Shown in pieces: positions 41,641-53,150 of a stretch of 64,000 bases of DNA. The notes beneath the pieces are model-generated. The model did not search any database. It was not told where the DNA came from and saw only the letters and a list, made by a program, of their open reading frames with translations. Origin of the DNA: Maea johnstoni (taxonomy: Eukaryota > Annelida > Polychaeta > Spionida > Magelonidae); the NCBI GenBank assembly GCA_963942565.1, contig OZ012686.1, positions 36,196,533 to 36,260,532 on the forward strand, in the 5' to 3' direction. Positions within the stretch are counted from its first letter, which is position 1. Each line of letters starts with the position of its first letter. Made by a program: the position numbers and the translations under genes.

Positions 41641-42409
41641 TATGTGACTGATATGTATATGAGCACAGAAGATGCAGGCTTTTCCTTATCTGTAGGAAGG
41701 TAATATAATATATAACAATAGGGTCAACTAGTACAGAACTTGACCTTGTTATTCAAAATAGTGACAGTTGACGGAATGACAGTGTAAGAGAAGGAGGTGA
41801 GTAGAAATCATTGACAGAAATGTCTTCTGTAAATGGTATGAGGTGAATTTTGGAAAACTAACTAAGACAAATTGTGTGTAAGAGGATAAGGATAAAGTCA
41901 CTTGAGGCTATTTCAGTCAAAAGGGCAGGTGAATATCTCTGCTGTTGAATACAGAAAATGCAAGGTGAGATGAAATACTCAGGTTAGACAGGAAAGGCAT
42001 GCTGACATATGATTTAGAAGTGACTAGGATGTTGAAATAAGGTGGGTATGATATAGAGTTTCTCTTTATTTACATCAGCTGTGTCAGAGTGTTAGGATAT
42101 TCCATGATTCAGGAGAAGGGAACCTTGCAAACTATGATATGTGACTAATGTTAGGTCTACAGTCCATCAAGATTTACATAGACTGGAGAGACAATTAGCA
42201 GACAAGAGACAGGAACATCTTAGAATAATTGTCCAGAATATGTTGCCATGCATTATAATCCTATGTAAATGTTCTTAACAGGTTAAACCTCTTTCTAATG
42301 AAATTTTTAGAAAATTATTTTAACTATTGAGTGTCTATCTATTAACGTATCTATTTATTCATTCATTCATTCATCTATCCTGAATGATGTGCTAAATTAA
42401 TGCATTTTA
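41641..42409. other. Spacer between the two dyad arrays
   Basis: About 770 bp of ordinary AT-rich DNA without CAGTGG dyads or coding capacity. It may be the interior of an element whose ends are the two arrays. Confidence 0.4.
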
Positions 42410-43016
42410 CAGTGGGGTACATGACCACCACTGTCAGAGAAAGTGGGTCAACCACTTCCTTTGACAGTGGTAAAACCACAGCATCTTGCAGTAAAGCGCA
42501 TGACTTTACCACTGTCTGAAACAGTGGGACCACTACATTGAACAGTGGTAAATCTACTGCAACTGGCATTATAGGATGATCATACCACCGTCAGGTATAG
42601 TGGGACCACTCTCTTGATCAGTGGTATGACCACTGCATCTGTTAGTGGTAGAGAACTGCTGATGCAATGGCATTGCAGGCCCACCTACCACTGTCCAAAA
42701 CAGTGGGACCACTATGAAGCTACCACTTTTTGCTAAAGTGGCCATGAAGCCCCAAGAAAGTGTCTCCGCTTTTGCAAAAGCGGGACACTTCAGACAGGCT
42801 TAAAAGGCACTTTTTTTTTAGTGGTACAAAAAAGTGGTAATAAACCCACTACAACAAGGCTCTTGGGCCACATTCCAGGAAAGTGGGGGAAGGTGCTACA
42901 GCTCTTGAGAGACCCATGTACTATCCACTATATTTTTCAGTGGTACCACTGTATTTCTCAGTGGCACCACTGTAGGCAACCACTCATAACCCACTGAAAC
43001 ACCCCATGTAAACCAC
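42410..43016. repeat. CAGTGG/CCACTG dyad array, right block
   Basis: A dense set of nested hairpins. One example is ACCACTGTCA at 42425 paired with TGACAGTGGT at 42462, enclosing AAGTGGGTCAACCACTT. Others are CCACTTTTTGCTAAAGTGG (42723-42741) and the stem CCGCTTTTGCAAAAGCGG within 42760-42788. The last part reads CAGTGGTACCACTG, CAGTGGCACCACTG. Spacing is irregular, so this is not a simple tandem repeat. Confidence 0.9.
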
Positions 43017-43239
43017 TGCACTATGGTAAGGGTAGTATAGGTGCAGGCATTCATTTATGTATATAATAAAGTAAAAACAGTAAAACTGTGTAGCTAGGCT
43101 AGGTTATTGCCAGTCTTCCTGCAGATTACTTCCATAAGTGGTATAGTGATTCTGGCTTTAACTGTTATTTCTATTAGAATCATCACCATTTACCTCATTG
43201 TCATCATTGACATTAATGTAATCAATGATATCTCCATTG

Positions 43240-43511
43240 TCACTGTTATGGTCCTCATCCTCATCCCCATCTTCATCATCATCATCATCCTCCTTATCAT
43301 CATTATCGTCATCATCATCTTTGAAAATGGGTATTGACACTATCTTTATAGTTATCACAACCATCATAATCATCATCATCATCTTCATTATAAGAAGTGT
43401 CGCTCTCATCTCATTTTCCATAACCATCATCATCATCATCGTCTTTTCGTAATGAGAATTCAATTGTCACTTTATTCACCGTTGTCCAGCCATCATCATC
43501 ATTATCATCTC
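43240..43511. repeat. (ATC)n-rich tract
   Basis: Imperfect CAT/ATC triplets, continuing at 43952-44075 after the inserted hAT-type MITE. Confidence 0.88.
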
Positions 43512-43951
43512 TAGGGCTGCATACCTTTAAGGATGAAACGGTACAGTACCAGTTCCGGTACCAACCAAACGGTACAGTATTTTAACGGTACTGTAAACGG
43601 TATCATGGACAACGCGAAAATGATCATAGCAGCTAGTTCGCTACTGCAGCGCCACCATGATCTGAAGAATAAACTAAGTAGTCCAACATGGTGGCGCTGC
43701 AGTAGCGAAGCACTGCTCATAGTCTCGCTGCAATCACGTAAGTTTCTTTTCGAACTGTCACGTCCGACAGTTCTGGCCGTGTTTGAGGACTTGCTCCTCA
43801 ACTTCTGAACGAATTTTGTGCGTGTTTCGTCCATGTCCGCTTCAGGAAATACCGATAGCAGTACCGTTTAAAATTGAAACAGGTATTCCCCGGTATTTCC
43901 TGAAGCGGTTCTCGGTTCGGTGCTGGTACTGTGTACCGGTGTACAGCCCTA
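43512..43951. mobile_element. hAT-type MITE, 440 bp, 8-bp target duplication
   Basis: Ends are TAGGGCTGCATACC and, reverse complemented, TAGGGCTGTACACC. The eight bases on each side (43504-43511 and 43952-43959) are both ATCATCTC, an exact 8-bp target duplication as hAT elements make. Inside are GGTAC/GTACC words near both ends. There is also a perfect 23-bp inverted repeat (43637-43659 and 43687-43709) around CTGCAGCGCCACCATG, and an 18-bp inverted repeat (43837-43854 and 43891-43908). It has no transposase and is non-autonomous. The clean duplication and uninterrupted stems suggest a fairly young insertion. Confidence 0.95.
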
Positions 43952-44075
43952 ATCATCTCACACCATTATCATTATCTGTTTTATTATTATCATTGTTGTT
44001 ATCATTGTCATGATCTCATCACCATCTTCCTTAAAAATCATCCTCTCCATTATCACCATTGTTATGGTCATTATT
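43952..44075. repeat. (ATC)/(ATT)-rich tract, right part
   Basis: Continuation of the triplet-rich DNA into which the hAT-type MITE inserted. Confidence 0.8.
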
Positions 44076-44616
44076 CTTTACTATGAGTAGATATTTTGAG
44101 ATCATCATGTGTTGTGACTCTGCCTTGGTTTTAAAGTGTAGGTGTTATCAAAGGCATATGGGATATGCCTTTGGTGTTATGCATGACATGATGCTCTGTC
44201 TTCAAATGAATACCGAGGGTAATCATTAACATCTTTTAAGAAGCCCTGTTCAAGGCTAGTCATTTTTTCTGCCATTTATATTTAGGTTCACCTCAGAAAG
44301 CTTTCTATTAGGGATGTGGCTGCTGTGTGACTGCTTCATTGGAGTCCTGAATTACACATGCGAGAATCATGGCTATTTAGCATGAGGGAGAGCTGAAAGT
44401 GATATCTTCTTCTCCTCTGCCTCCCAACTGACTACCCAACCTCCTGTGATGATTTCTTCTACTCTTCTACTTTCCTTACTGTACGCTTAGAAAACCCAAG
44501 AAGGAAGTTAGGCCAAACAATATGGTTTCCTTCCCATGTTTCTCTTGCCTGTCTCCCTATCCATATCTATTAGCTATTGATTTCTTTCTGTTTCTTCATT
44601 GTTAAGTTTTCTGTCA

Positions 44617-44791
44617 CAGGATCTGACACTTAGATTTCAGGCTAGGGGCCTGAAAAGGTCTATTGATAAAAATTAGTGGTCAAAACAGGATTTCTGGTTA
44701 TTATAGATACTATTTTGGGCCCCATGTCTGAAAAATCTAGGGGCCCACAGCAAAATCTAGGGGCATATGCCCCTGGGAAAGTCGAACCCTG
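44617..44791. mobile_element. hAT-like MITE, GGGCCC family, copy 1
   Basis: Bounded by CAGGATCTGACAC and, reverse complemented at the right, CAGGGTTCGACTTTCCC. Shares ATTAGTGGTCAAAACAGG, GAAAAATCTAGGGGCCCAC and AGCAAAATCTAGGGGCATAT with 56325-56481. CAGGG-type termini are typical of hAT elements. An exact 8-bp target duplication is not visible. Confidence 0.7.
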
Positions 44792-44799
44792 TGTCATAC

Positions 44800-44870
44800 T
44801 ATTGGTTAGCCAGTTGTGAATGGGGGAGGACAACAGAGAACCTAGGGGAAATTTCTGACTAGTTTCAGTT
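44800..44870 (-). mobile_element. SINE tail fragment
   Basis: TATTGGTTAGCCAGTTGTGAA, GGGGGAGGAC corresponds to the inverse of CCACCAATCACAACTGGCCAG at 45059-45080. Only the distal body is present. It lies just before the full plus-strand copy. Confidence 0.45.
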
Positions 44871-44902
44871 GTTAGCAATGTATTACCTCATTTGGCCTAT
44901 GG

Positions 44903-45115
44903 GACCAGCCTGATAGCTGAGTGCACTGGTCTAAGACATTGCCACAGACTGCTTGCTATCTCTCACCACTACCAGGGTTCGAATCGTGGCTAGGGCATGA
45001 GAGAAAGTTGGCAGTGAATTGGGGGTTATGAGGTGGTTTTCCAAGTACTCTGGTTTTCTCCACCAATCACAACTGGCCAGTTTGCACAACTATGGCAGAA
45101 AAAGTGACACTAATC
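44903..45115 (+). mobile_element. tRNA-derived SINE, best copy
   Basis: The head GACCAGCCTGATAGCTGAGT has an A-box-like TAGCTGAGTGCACTGG (44914-44929). A B box GGTTCGAATCG (44976-44986) follows about 50 bp later, a longer gap than in a true tRNA. Between them lie GGTCTAAGACATTGCC and CTATCTCTCACCACT. The body has GGCATGAGAGAAAGTTGGCAG, GGGGGTTATGAGGTGG and CCACCAATCACAACTGGCC, fading out near 45115. RNA polymerase III transcription from A and B boxes is the family's known mode. This copy gives the key to the array at 3494-4262. Confidence 0.85.
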
Positions 45116-46271
45116 AAAATTCCAAATCCAAATACCTATGAGATTTTTTTGCCTCTAGAAGGAAATATTCAATACCTTATGGCTGGCCTTCACTCTTAAT
45201 TCTTTCGATAAGGAAATACACTTTATGCTAGTTGGGTTTTTATTCACATAATCATGCAGAGTGTCTATATCGCTGAAGCATAACATGATATTGGTGTGGC
45301 CTATGAGATGTTTTCCTCACAGCGTCCCAAGATGAGATTAAGTGCTTAAGCCTGGTTTCCACTCTCCAGATTTCTTTCTCTTAGAAATATATCAGTATGT
45401 GATTTTACTTCATATATTCACAGTGACTATATCTGTAAAGCTTGACATGAATTTGGCATGGTCTATGAGATTTTCTTCTCCACATATTGGTCACCTTAAA
45501 GACTGGCATCAATACTCAAATACAGAACATAAGTAAAGGTAAAGGTATTCGGTTTATAGTCTTGTATCCACTGAAATGTTCACACAATCTTCCTCCCCTA
45601 GCAGGCCTGTACACAGGGAAACCATTTCAATCCCCGAGGGATATTCCAGAGCAGTTGGCAGCATATAGCACACAAGCTCTAAGCACTGCCTTATTAATGC
45701 TAGGTACCCATTTTGCAGCTGGGTAGACTGAAGCAATATGGAATAAACTGTCTTGCCCAAGTATATGACTTTGTTTGGTAAAAGTATGGTGTGTATGTCT
45801 TTGAAGCATGCAATGAATTGGTGTGGCCTATGAGATGCTCCCCTGTGATGTTTACAAACCATCCCTGTGCTCGCCTGGTATGTCCCTCTCGTCTCTCATG
45901 TGTGATGGGGGTTTGTCAGATTCCCTTAAGGTGGAAGATACCAACCTCTTGCATGCTGCACACTCTTTAAACACGCACTCGTACTGGCATACTTAAAGCT
46001 CAAGTGATCACTGGCTTGTTCTAGCAGAAATGTGCATCATGAATCGCTACAATACACACAAAACCTATCTATCTCGAGTTGAGGAGATAGTAGAGGTAGA
46101 CTAATACTAGTTCACGGGTAAGATCAGAAACATCTAGTTTGGCTGATAAACAAGGTGCATATTCAATGTGATCTAGCCATCCCATTGGCTGAGCTGGGAC
46201 ACTTTTCCACCTCCTAGCACTGGCAGTAGGCACTCCCAAATACTCCAGGTACTAGCATAAATTTACCATGT
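45116..46271. other. Unassigned non-coding sequence
   Basis: Unique DNA. GCCTATGAGAT recurs at 45300, 45463 and 45829 together with GGTGTGG or GGCATGG, perhaps a very degenerate tandem repeat. No gene is supported. Confidence 0.4.
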
Positions 46272-46283
46272 TACACACACACA

Positions 46284-46345
<62 letters not shown>
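46272..46345. repeat. (CA)n microsatellite
   Basis: About 74 bp of CA with one T interruption. Confidence 0.97.
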
Positions 46346-46348
<3 letters not shown>

Positions 46349-46859
46349 TTGTATGAGACTGTTACCTCATAAGGACCTAAGGTGGTTGATTGAATAACTA
46401 TAAGATTCACCATTGACTGCCCAATCTAGACCAATCTAGCATAGCGCAGTGAGTGCTATCTCTCCAGAAGGGAGGTGACACCCCTGTAAGCGGCCTGGGA
46501 GGGATCGAGGCAGGCCAGCAGCCTGGTAGACCTATCATAGCCCACTTGCTAAGACAGTGAGTGGGCCTGCCCTGGTAGAAGTCTCTAGTGGTGGGAGTGC
46601 CAGAGGTTAATTTGACTCTCCCTGCCGCAGGAGGAGGAGGAGCAGCTGATTGGAGGTATTTGTAACTTCAACCTCTATAACATTGATAACAGGTCAGTGA
46701 TGGACAGCCAGCCTAGATAGACCTAATCAATATGGACTAGTTGGTCTGTGGGGAAACAACGGTGACAACGACGACAATGTTGATGTGTGAGGAGTATACA
46801 TATACATTTAGCGAGTGTATGTGAGTGCGTATGTATGTGCGCCTGCGTGTGTGTGTGTG

Positions 46860-47192
46860 TGTGAGCACAGTTCCCCAGCCGGTCCTGAAGTCTGTGTGGG
46901 ATACAATCGATCACACAAACCAGCTGTACATCCACGCTCCACAGTGGTGGGTGTTAGTGGCTACATCTTCTTCTTCTTCTTCGACACATGGATTTATCCA
47001 ACATGTTGACTTAGTCATTTGGGGATCAGGAGAATTTCCGGATGGTAGAGGTTGTGCGGCAGGGAAGGAGGCATCCATCGGACAGGTGCTGTGGCGATCG
47101 GCTAGAGAGGATTGTGGTGTCCGCGAGAAGAAGCTGGATGGAGCATCATCATGTCTGCAGATGATCCAGAGTTCGTAGCCTTCGTGGTGGTG
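46860..47192 (+). other. Candidate alternative first exon
   Basis: A non-repetitive, GC-richer block after a short GT run, interrupted by a (TTC)n stretch at 46966-46982. An ATG at 47151 with A at -3 opens MSADDPEFVAFVVV. The sequence then reads GTG|GTAGGA, a possible donor with the cut after 47192. The reading frame stays open past that point into TCTCTCCTCTG-type sequence, so the donor is not forced. I do not recognise the peptide. The call rests on composition, start context and the donor-like site. Confidence 0.22.
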
Positions 47193-47261
47193 GTAGGACA
47201 ATCTCTCCTCTGTTTGTCTTGTTCTCTCCTCTTTAACCCATCTTTGTCTGCAGATCGTGAA

Positions 47262-47464
47262 AAGTGTCATCTGGAACAACCAATTACTTTTGAAAATAAC
47301 TTCAGTACTAAACAGGAATTAATTCAAGGAATATTTGAAGGAGGGTTGTTGGATAGGTTCTGATCAACAATTCATCTTCAAATAATTTTGGAAAAATTAC
47401 GTGGTTACAAATATTTTACCAAAATAGCCAGGACATTTTTGGCACTACATGTAGAATGGGTTAA
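47262..47464. mobile_element. TTAA-type MITE, family B-like, diverged
   Basis: The right end ACATGTAGAATGGGTTAA and internal AAAATAGCCAGGACATTTTTG resemble other TTAACCCATTC elements. The left end is uncertain. Confidence 0.4.
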
Positions 47465-47551
47465 CGCATGTCAATTCCATTCTGTCCTCCAGGATTTCTT
47501 GTCAGACTTTTCTGATCATCATTGACTGATCATCATTGAGGGGAACATTTT

Positions 47552-47822
47552 TAGAGAAAACTTGTAATGTTTAGGGAAATCTTGTAGTGTTTAGGGAATA
47601 TCTTGTTGTGTTTTGGGAAATCTAGTAGTGTTTAGGGAATATCTCTCTCATAGTGTTTTGGGAAATCTTGTAGTATTTAGGGAATATCTCGTGTTTTGGG
47701 AAAATGTGTACTATTTAGGGAAATCTCGTGGGGAGTCGTGGTATTCAAGTAAAATCTTATAGCGGTTAGGGAATATCTTGCAGTGTTCAGGGAAATCTTG
47801 TAGTATTTAAGGAAATCTCGTA
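47552..47822. repeat. Short minisatellite, 21-26 bp unit
   Basis: About a dozen units of TTAGGGAAATCTTGTAGTGT with variants GGGAATATCTTG and TTTTGGGAAATC. The units are irregular in length. Confidence 0.9.
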
Positions 47823-48952
47823 TCATGTTGACACGCTGATTGCCTGCTAGATTTGCACACGTTGTTGGCGCTACAACTCAGTGGAAAGCGAGATTTATAT
47901 ATTGAGTTGGCTGTGAGCCTCTTGGCAGAGCGCCTGGCTACCGACCGACCAGCTGATAGCTAGTAACTTTAATTCCCCTCATGAGCTGAGTTTTTATCAC
48001 AGTGTTAGATCCCCTGGCTGTCTCGACTCCTCAGGTGCAGCGCTAGTTTAGAGCAGGACTTTGCCTGGTTCAAACACACACTGATAACCTGTAGCAATTA
48101 GTTTCCACACTCAACCGCAAATAGCAACAACTTTGCAGCAACCTTTTGGGACAAGATTACAAGGTAGTTTATGAAGCAGATAAAAAAGCCACTCGATATT
48201 GGTAGTTTAGATAATAAAACATTATGCTTCACATATGCTGAGAGACCTTTTCCGATGGCTGTTATGCCTTTTAATTCCGAGGTACATTAAACTCTTTTTT
48301 CGGAAACTAAAGACTTTTCTAATTACATTTTTTCTACATATTCAGCTGTTTTGTAAGAAGCACCTATATGGCCTGAAAGAACATCTGTTAAACATTTTTT
48401 TTATTACGTCTAAATATGATTTTGTGGTGTAACAAATTTGGTGTAGCAAAATATAGCTCAAATTATATAGATATCATAACCCCCTCAGGCCTTAATAAGG
48501 TCCTTATATATAAAATAATAGGTTTTATGTATATTTACTTTATTTGGGGTTTATGTATCACTCCAACATCTAAACACTTGTATGTCTGATTTCAGTCTTT
48601 CAAAATTAATGAATATGTACCACACAGTACTGTGCAATGATTTAGGAAAACATTGTCCAGAATAGCTGTATAATATCAGGGCCTTTGTTGTTTTGTTAGC
48701 ACACACTGCTGGATGCTACTGTGTTTGTATCATATTTTGAGAGATAACATCAGGAAGTGCTTCACCAGGGTCATTAGGTGCACATTGCAAATACATCAAA
48801 TAATTACCGGATGGAATCTATATGATTTGATACCAGAAAAAACGTCATTGAATCAATATTAGAGAGTCCAACTCACTACATGTACCAGTACTCTGCCAAA
48901 ATCCTCCCATGAACAGCATAGGCAAGTATTTCTGTGTCTAGTTAATATATCA
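47823..48952. other. Unassigned non-coding sequence
   Basis: AT-rich, with no supported gene or repeat. Confidence 0.45.
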
Positions 48953-49105
<153 letters not shown>

Positions 49106-50071
49106 ACTAAGATTTATTACTTGTTAAATGGTTAGTAAGGTGAACTCATGATCATTTCTAGCAGCAATGGACTACCACCAGCACTATGTATGAGCTTGTT
49201 CAAGCTGTACACTGTATCCTCCAAAATCCACTGAGTATCCCGAGGAATAAGATGTTAGCGATACCTCCACAGCTGAGATCTATATGGATTTTGTGACGGT
49301 AGGGATTTTTGACATTTTGAGGCTGCGCCAGAGATGCTGAAAGATATAGGAAGGGATTTTGGTTCAAGGTCTCAGTCAGTGCCTCTTGATCAGCCGTTGG
49401 CACAGCAGCTTGTCTCTGTCTAGACTCTGCTAGGGTAGTAGACTAGATACAGGTCTCTATCTGTCATGTCTCATCTGGAAGAATTCAAGTACTTTTATCA
49501 AATTTGGGATTTATGTCCTTAAACGTCCTATATATATTTATACTCACTTCAAGTAATGGGACAGTGATTGTTAAAGACAATCTTAATCATTGTTTAGGTA
49601 CAAGTTCTCCTCTCATCCACAATTTGTGAGAAATTAACAAGTTAGTCATGAATTTAACGATAGATTAGATCAATTATCAATTGCACTTTATTGGACGTAG
49701 CAGTTACTATGAAGAATTCCCATTTTTCACTAATTTTGGTTAATCTTGAAAAAATCTTCCTCTTTGAAAAAGTCTATTTCCATGGGAATCCCCTCCTCAT
49801 CATCTTTCTTTACTTTTTCTGCTATATCAAGGCTGTAAGGATGGTACTAGACCAGTTACAAATCTGTGAATGCCTATGTATATGATCCATAAATGCCCAT
49901 TTCTATAATCTATACCCATTTGCAACTTTATCCTTTTTTAGTTCTTTTATTCCTCTCAAAGTTGAGCTACGAGGGAGGGGTTGAGCTCTCCTGCATTACG
50001 TCCATCTGCACTGTACCGACTATTGGTAATATTTGTGATGGGTGATCGTACTTGCCACATCCTGAAAACCT
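49106..50071. other. Unassigned non-coding sequence
   Basis: No supported gene or repeat. Confidence 0.45.
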
Positions 50072-50275
50072 AGCCTAGATTTCTAGGCTTTCATATGTAT
50101 TCAAATGGTCAAGGGGGCCAGAGTGTTAGTTCACATTTATCTCACCAGGTGAATAGAAGACTCAATTTGAGTATAAAACCCCAGAGACAGGTGGATCATG
50201 TGGTGCCATCTATCCACCATTCATGGTACTACACCACACAGCTTGGTCAACGTTTTAGGGACTTGGAGCCTAGTC
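50072..50275 (+). repeat. Dispersed repeat, left-half copy
   Basis: Starts with the hairpin AGCCTAGATTTCTAGGCT. It continues with CATTTATCTCACCAGG, GTGGTGCCATCTATCCACC and GGTACTACACCACACAGCTTGG, matching 40839-41080. Confidence 0.7.
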
Positions 50276-50478
50276 TACTGAGAACCTGGCTAGGTTGCAG
50301 ACTTGCCACGAGCCCACCTGATCATAGTCTCAAGTCCTCGGTTAGTCTGAGCTGTCGTCGTCCCAGGCTGGCGGCCCTCCGTCCATGACCCTCCAGTGTC
50401 GCCCAGCACAGTCTTCTCCTGTAATCATTGAGTGATTTATAAATGCTGCTGCATTGCTACTGTAGGATATTCATAAAC

Positions 50479-50502
50479 TCCTCCTCCTCCTCCTCCTCCA
50501 GG
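50479..50502. repeat. (CTC)n short triplet repeat
   Basis: Eight CTC triplets; the minus strand reads as a glutamate run. Confidence 0.85.
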
Positions 50503-50853
50503 TCGCCAGTGAAGTGCTGAGGAGCCCGCCATAAATCTTCCCCCCTCGCTCTTATCATGACGGACCCTGTCTGGCCTGCTGAGGGGACCGACCGACCAAC
50601 AGCTGATTTCTTATTACTACTGGCTACATCATAAAGCAAAAATCAGGTCATGGATAATATATTGTGTGGGGAAGTAAAAAAAGAGTACTGCTCTTATATA
50701 ATGCATGCCTTTTTCATATGTATATAAAATAGGTATGTGTTATATAATATACTCCAAGATATATTGTAAAAAAATATCCAAAAGTACATCATATGCACCA
50801 AGCTCTCTTGCTACATATTTAGCTGAGAAATTTAAAAAAAGGTTTTGCACTTG

Positions 50854-51197
50854 CAGGCCTCAACGCCAACTCGAAATGATACTGGCCCTGTAGGACCAGT
50901 AACACCTACTATCTACTGGTCCTGCAAAATGTTTACTGGCCCTACATTTTTAACTTCAACATAAGAAGAAAGAACATTGCATAATATTCACCCCAACATT
51001 TATCTTTATAAATCTTATCTTCATTTATTTCAAAAACAATTGGGGACATTCTCAGGGGGAAACTTTTTAACAAGAATGTCTCCAAATGTTTACTGGCCCT
51101 GTAGGACCAGTTGAGGTCTTTTTTTACTGGCCCCAAGCTGTTTTTGGGAATTTTTACTGGCCTGGGGCCATAGGTTCACCCTTATCGTCGAGCCCTG
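50854..51197. mobile_element. hAT-like MITE with ACTGG/CCAGT subterminal words
   Basis: The left end CAGGCCTCAACGCCAAC and the right end, reverse complemented, CAGGGCTCGACGATAAG are imperfect inverted termini of the CAGGG hAT type. The interior near both ends is filled with TACTGGCCCTGTAGGACC, AGTA words and their reverse complements (50869-50956 and 51090-51165). The outside bases share only ACTTG, so the target duplication is not exact. No transposase is encoded. Confidence 0.72.
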
Positions 51198-52046
51198 ACT
51201 TGTAAATGTTTTTAATGAATAGAGCCCCCAAAAATATAATAAAAACCGTATTGAAATGTTTGTAACCCTCCCAGTTAACCCCATGATGTATTCAATTTTT
51301 CAAATTGATATTAAGATCAATTTATTATCATAACAAAAGTTTTATTTGAGACTTTATATAAGCTTCCCAGATGCATATTGTGACAGTATATTTAGTATGG
51401 CAAGCTGATATGATATTTATTTAACTTCACGAAATATCATGCAACTTTCAAGATATCTTTCAACTATATAAATTGTGCAACTTTCAAAATATGGTACAAT
51501 TCAGAAATATATCGTGCAATTCAGGAAGGCATGCCATAGCATATGGAGCAGTGCAGGTTTATCCGTGCTGCTGCTGCTGTAGTAGCTGGTTGGTTGGTTG
51601 TAGGTAGTGGATTGTGAGTGTTTCCTTATCGTCTCTATTACCCTATGAGCGCCCCTGTCTCTGCCTGTTAGTGTGAGACCGTGTGATGCCCGGGCGGGCT
51701 CGGTGGTGGTAGAGATGCTATGTGCTGGTGAAGATAGCTAGGCTCTCAGTAGCCGTATCTGTTCAGTGGAGAAAGACAACTACAGCTACTACTCTCATAT
51801 ACACCATATCGCAACATGCTTTATCCATTGCTGTTTGGGATAGGGTGGTTCAGTCTTAACCTTTTCATACCCCTAGCACCCGGTGATCTCAGAAGTACAG
51901 GTGCAGATTCAGAGCTGTTAGAGCATCACACAGCAAATTTTTAGAAAGCTTGTATCCTCGAAATGCATAGCAGCCAGACACGTTCAAAAATATAATCATG
52001 CTCAAAATCATATTTTTTATCCCTATCATCATCTTTTATCATCATT

Positions 52047-52082
<36 letters not shown>

Positions 52083-53150
52083 GTCATCATTATCATATCA
52101 TCATCGGCAACCACCCCACCCCCTGGTCATCACAACTGTGATCATAGCAACCCCCTCTGCAATCATCATTTGGCGCAGCAGACCAAAAACAATAGATCCT
52201 ATCAAGCAAGTCTGGTTTACATTATTAGTTTTGTAATTATGTAATTTAGTGATTCTGCATCAGTGCATTGCTATGTGGATTTTCATGATATGATAATGAG
52301 CCAAATTACATATATATGGTTTTGATGTCCTTCTCTGAACAGGGGAATGAACAAGGACTTTGATGAAGCATAAACATAAAATGATATATGCAATCATAAC
52401 CAGCACATGTCTTTAGACCATGAAAAACAATGGATCAACTGGTCTATGTCAAGTTGATCTTTTTCCAAGCAACTGACTGAAAGTTTAAGCTATGTGAAAA
52501 TATGGAACAAATGAAGATGATATAGTTACGATTCAAAGAAAATATAACCTCTTGTTTTGTACATGAAAATCGTTAACTGTAATCAAGGTTCAGACTCTAC
52601 AAGCCTTATCATCTAAGGTGTTTTTGAAAAAAATCATAAATTATGAAAATGAAGAAATTTGTGGAATCGAATAAAGTCTGATTTTACAACTTTTTGTACT
52701 TTTAACTTATCGACTTGGAGATGCGTAGCTGCCTTGGATGCATGCATTTGGTATACAGGAATGCACATACAAATGTTTATAATACATATAAATTTGTAGT
52801 TTATTTGTTGAATCATCACTTATTTGAAAAAAAAATTTAGGATCATGTATACAGTAATAGAGGCATGGATATATTATTATTGTTTAAGCTGGTCACACTA
52901 TCCTTAACTGGTGGTGGTGGTGGTGGGATGAGGTCAAGTTGATAGGGAGGCAGAGGTCCGCCCAGGGAACTGTTGACCTTTAAATGACAAACACTCCTAC
53001 TCTGCTATGAAACGGGATAGTCTTAAGATCCCTCAGCCATTAGGCATGTCTAAACTGACCAGGCAGCCACCACCCAGCGCTCAGACCAGCAGCTAGGACA
53101 AATCACTGGAGGAATAGGAAGCCGGCCTGTAGGTCTGTGTGTGTTTTATT
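51198..53150. other. Unassigned sequence with a short (ATC)n tract
   Basis: An ATC tract at 52024-52106 and a (GGT)n run at 52910-52925. The part 51420-51530 has GTGCAACTTTCAAAATAT-like words repeated loosely. No gene is supported. Confidence 0.45.

Noticed and set aside
43240-43511. CRISPR-like or regularly spaced array
   Set aside because: It is a triplet microsatellite; no array here has unique spacers between constant repeats.
46430-46530. Possible tRNA-like sequence (TAGCGCAGTGAG and GGATCGAGGC)
   Set aside because: The box words are present, but no cloverleaf can be drawn and the spacing is too long. The match to the SINE head is too weak to call.
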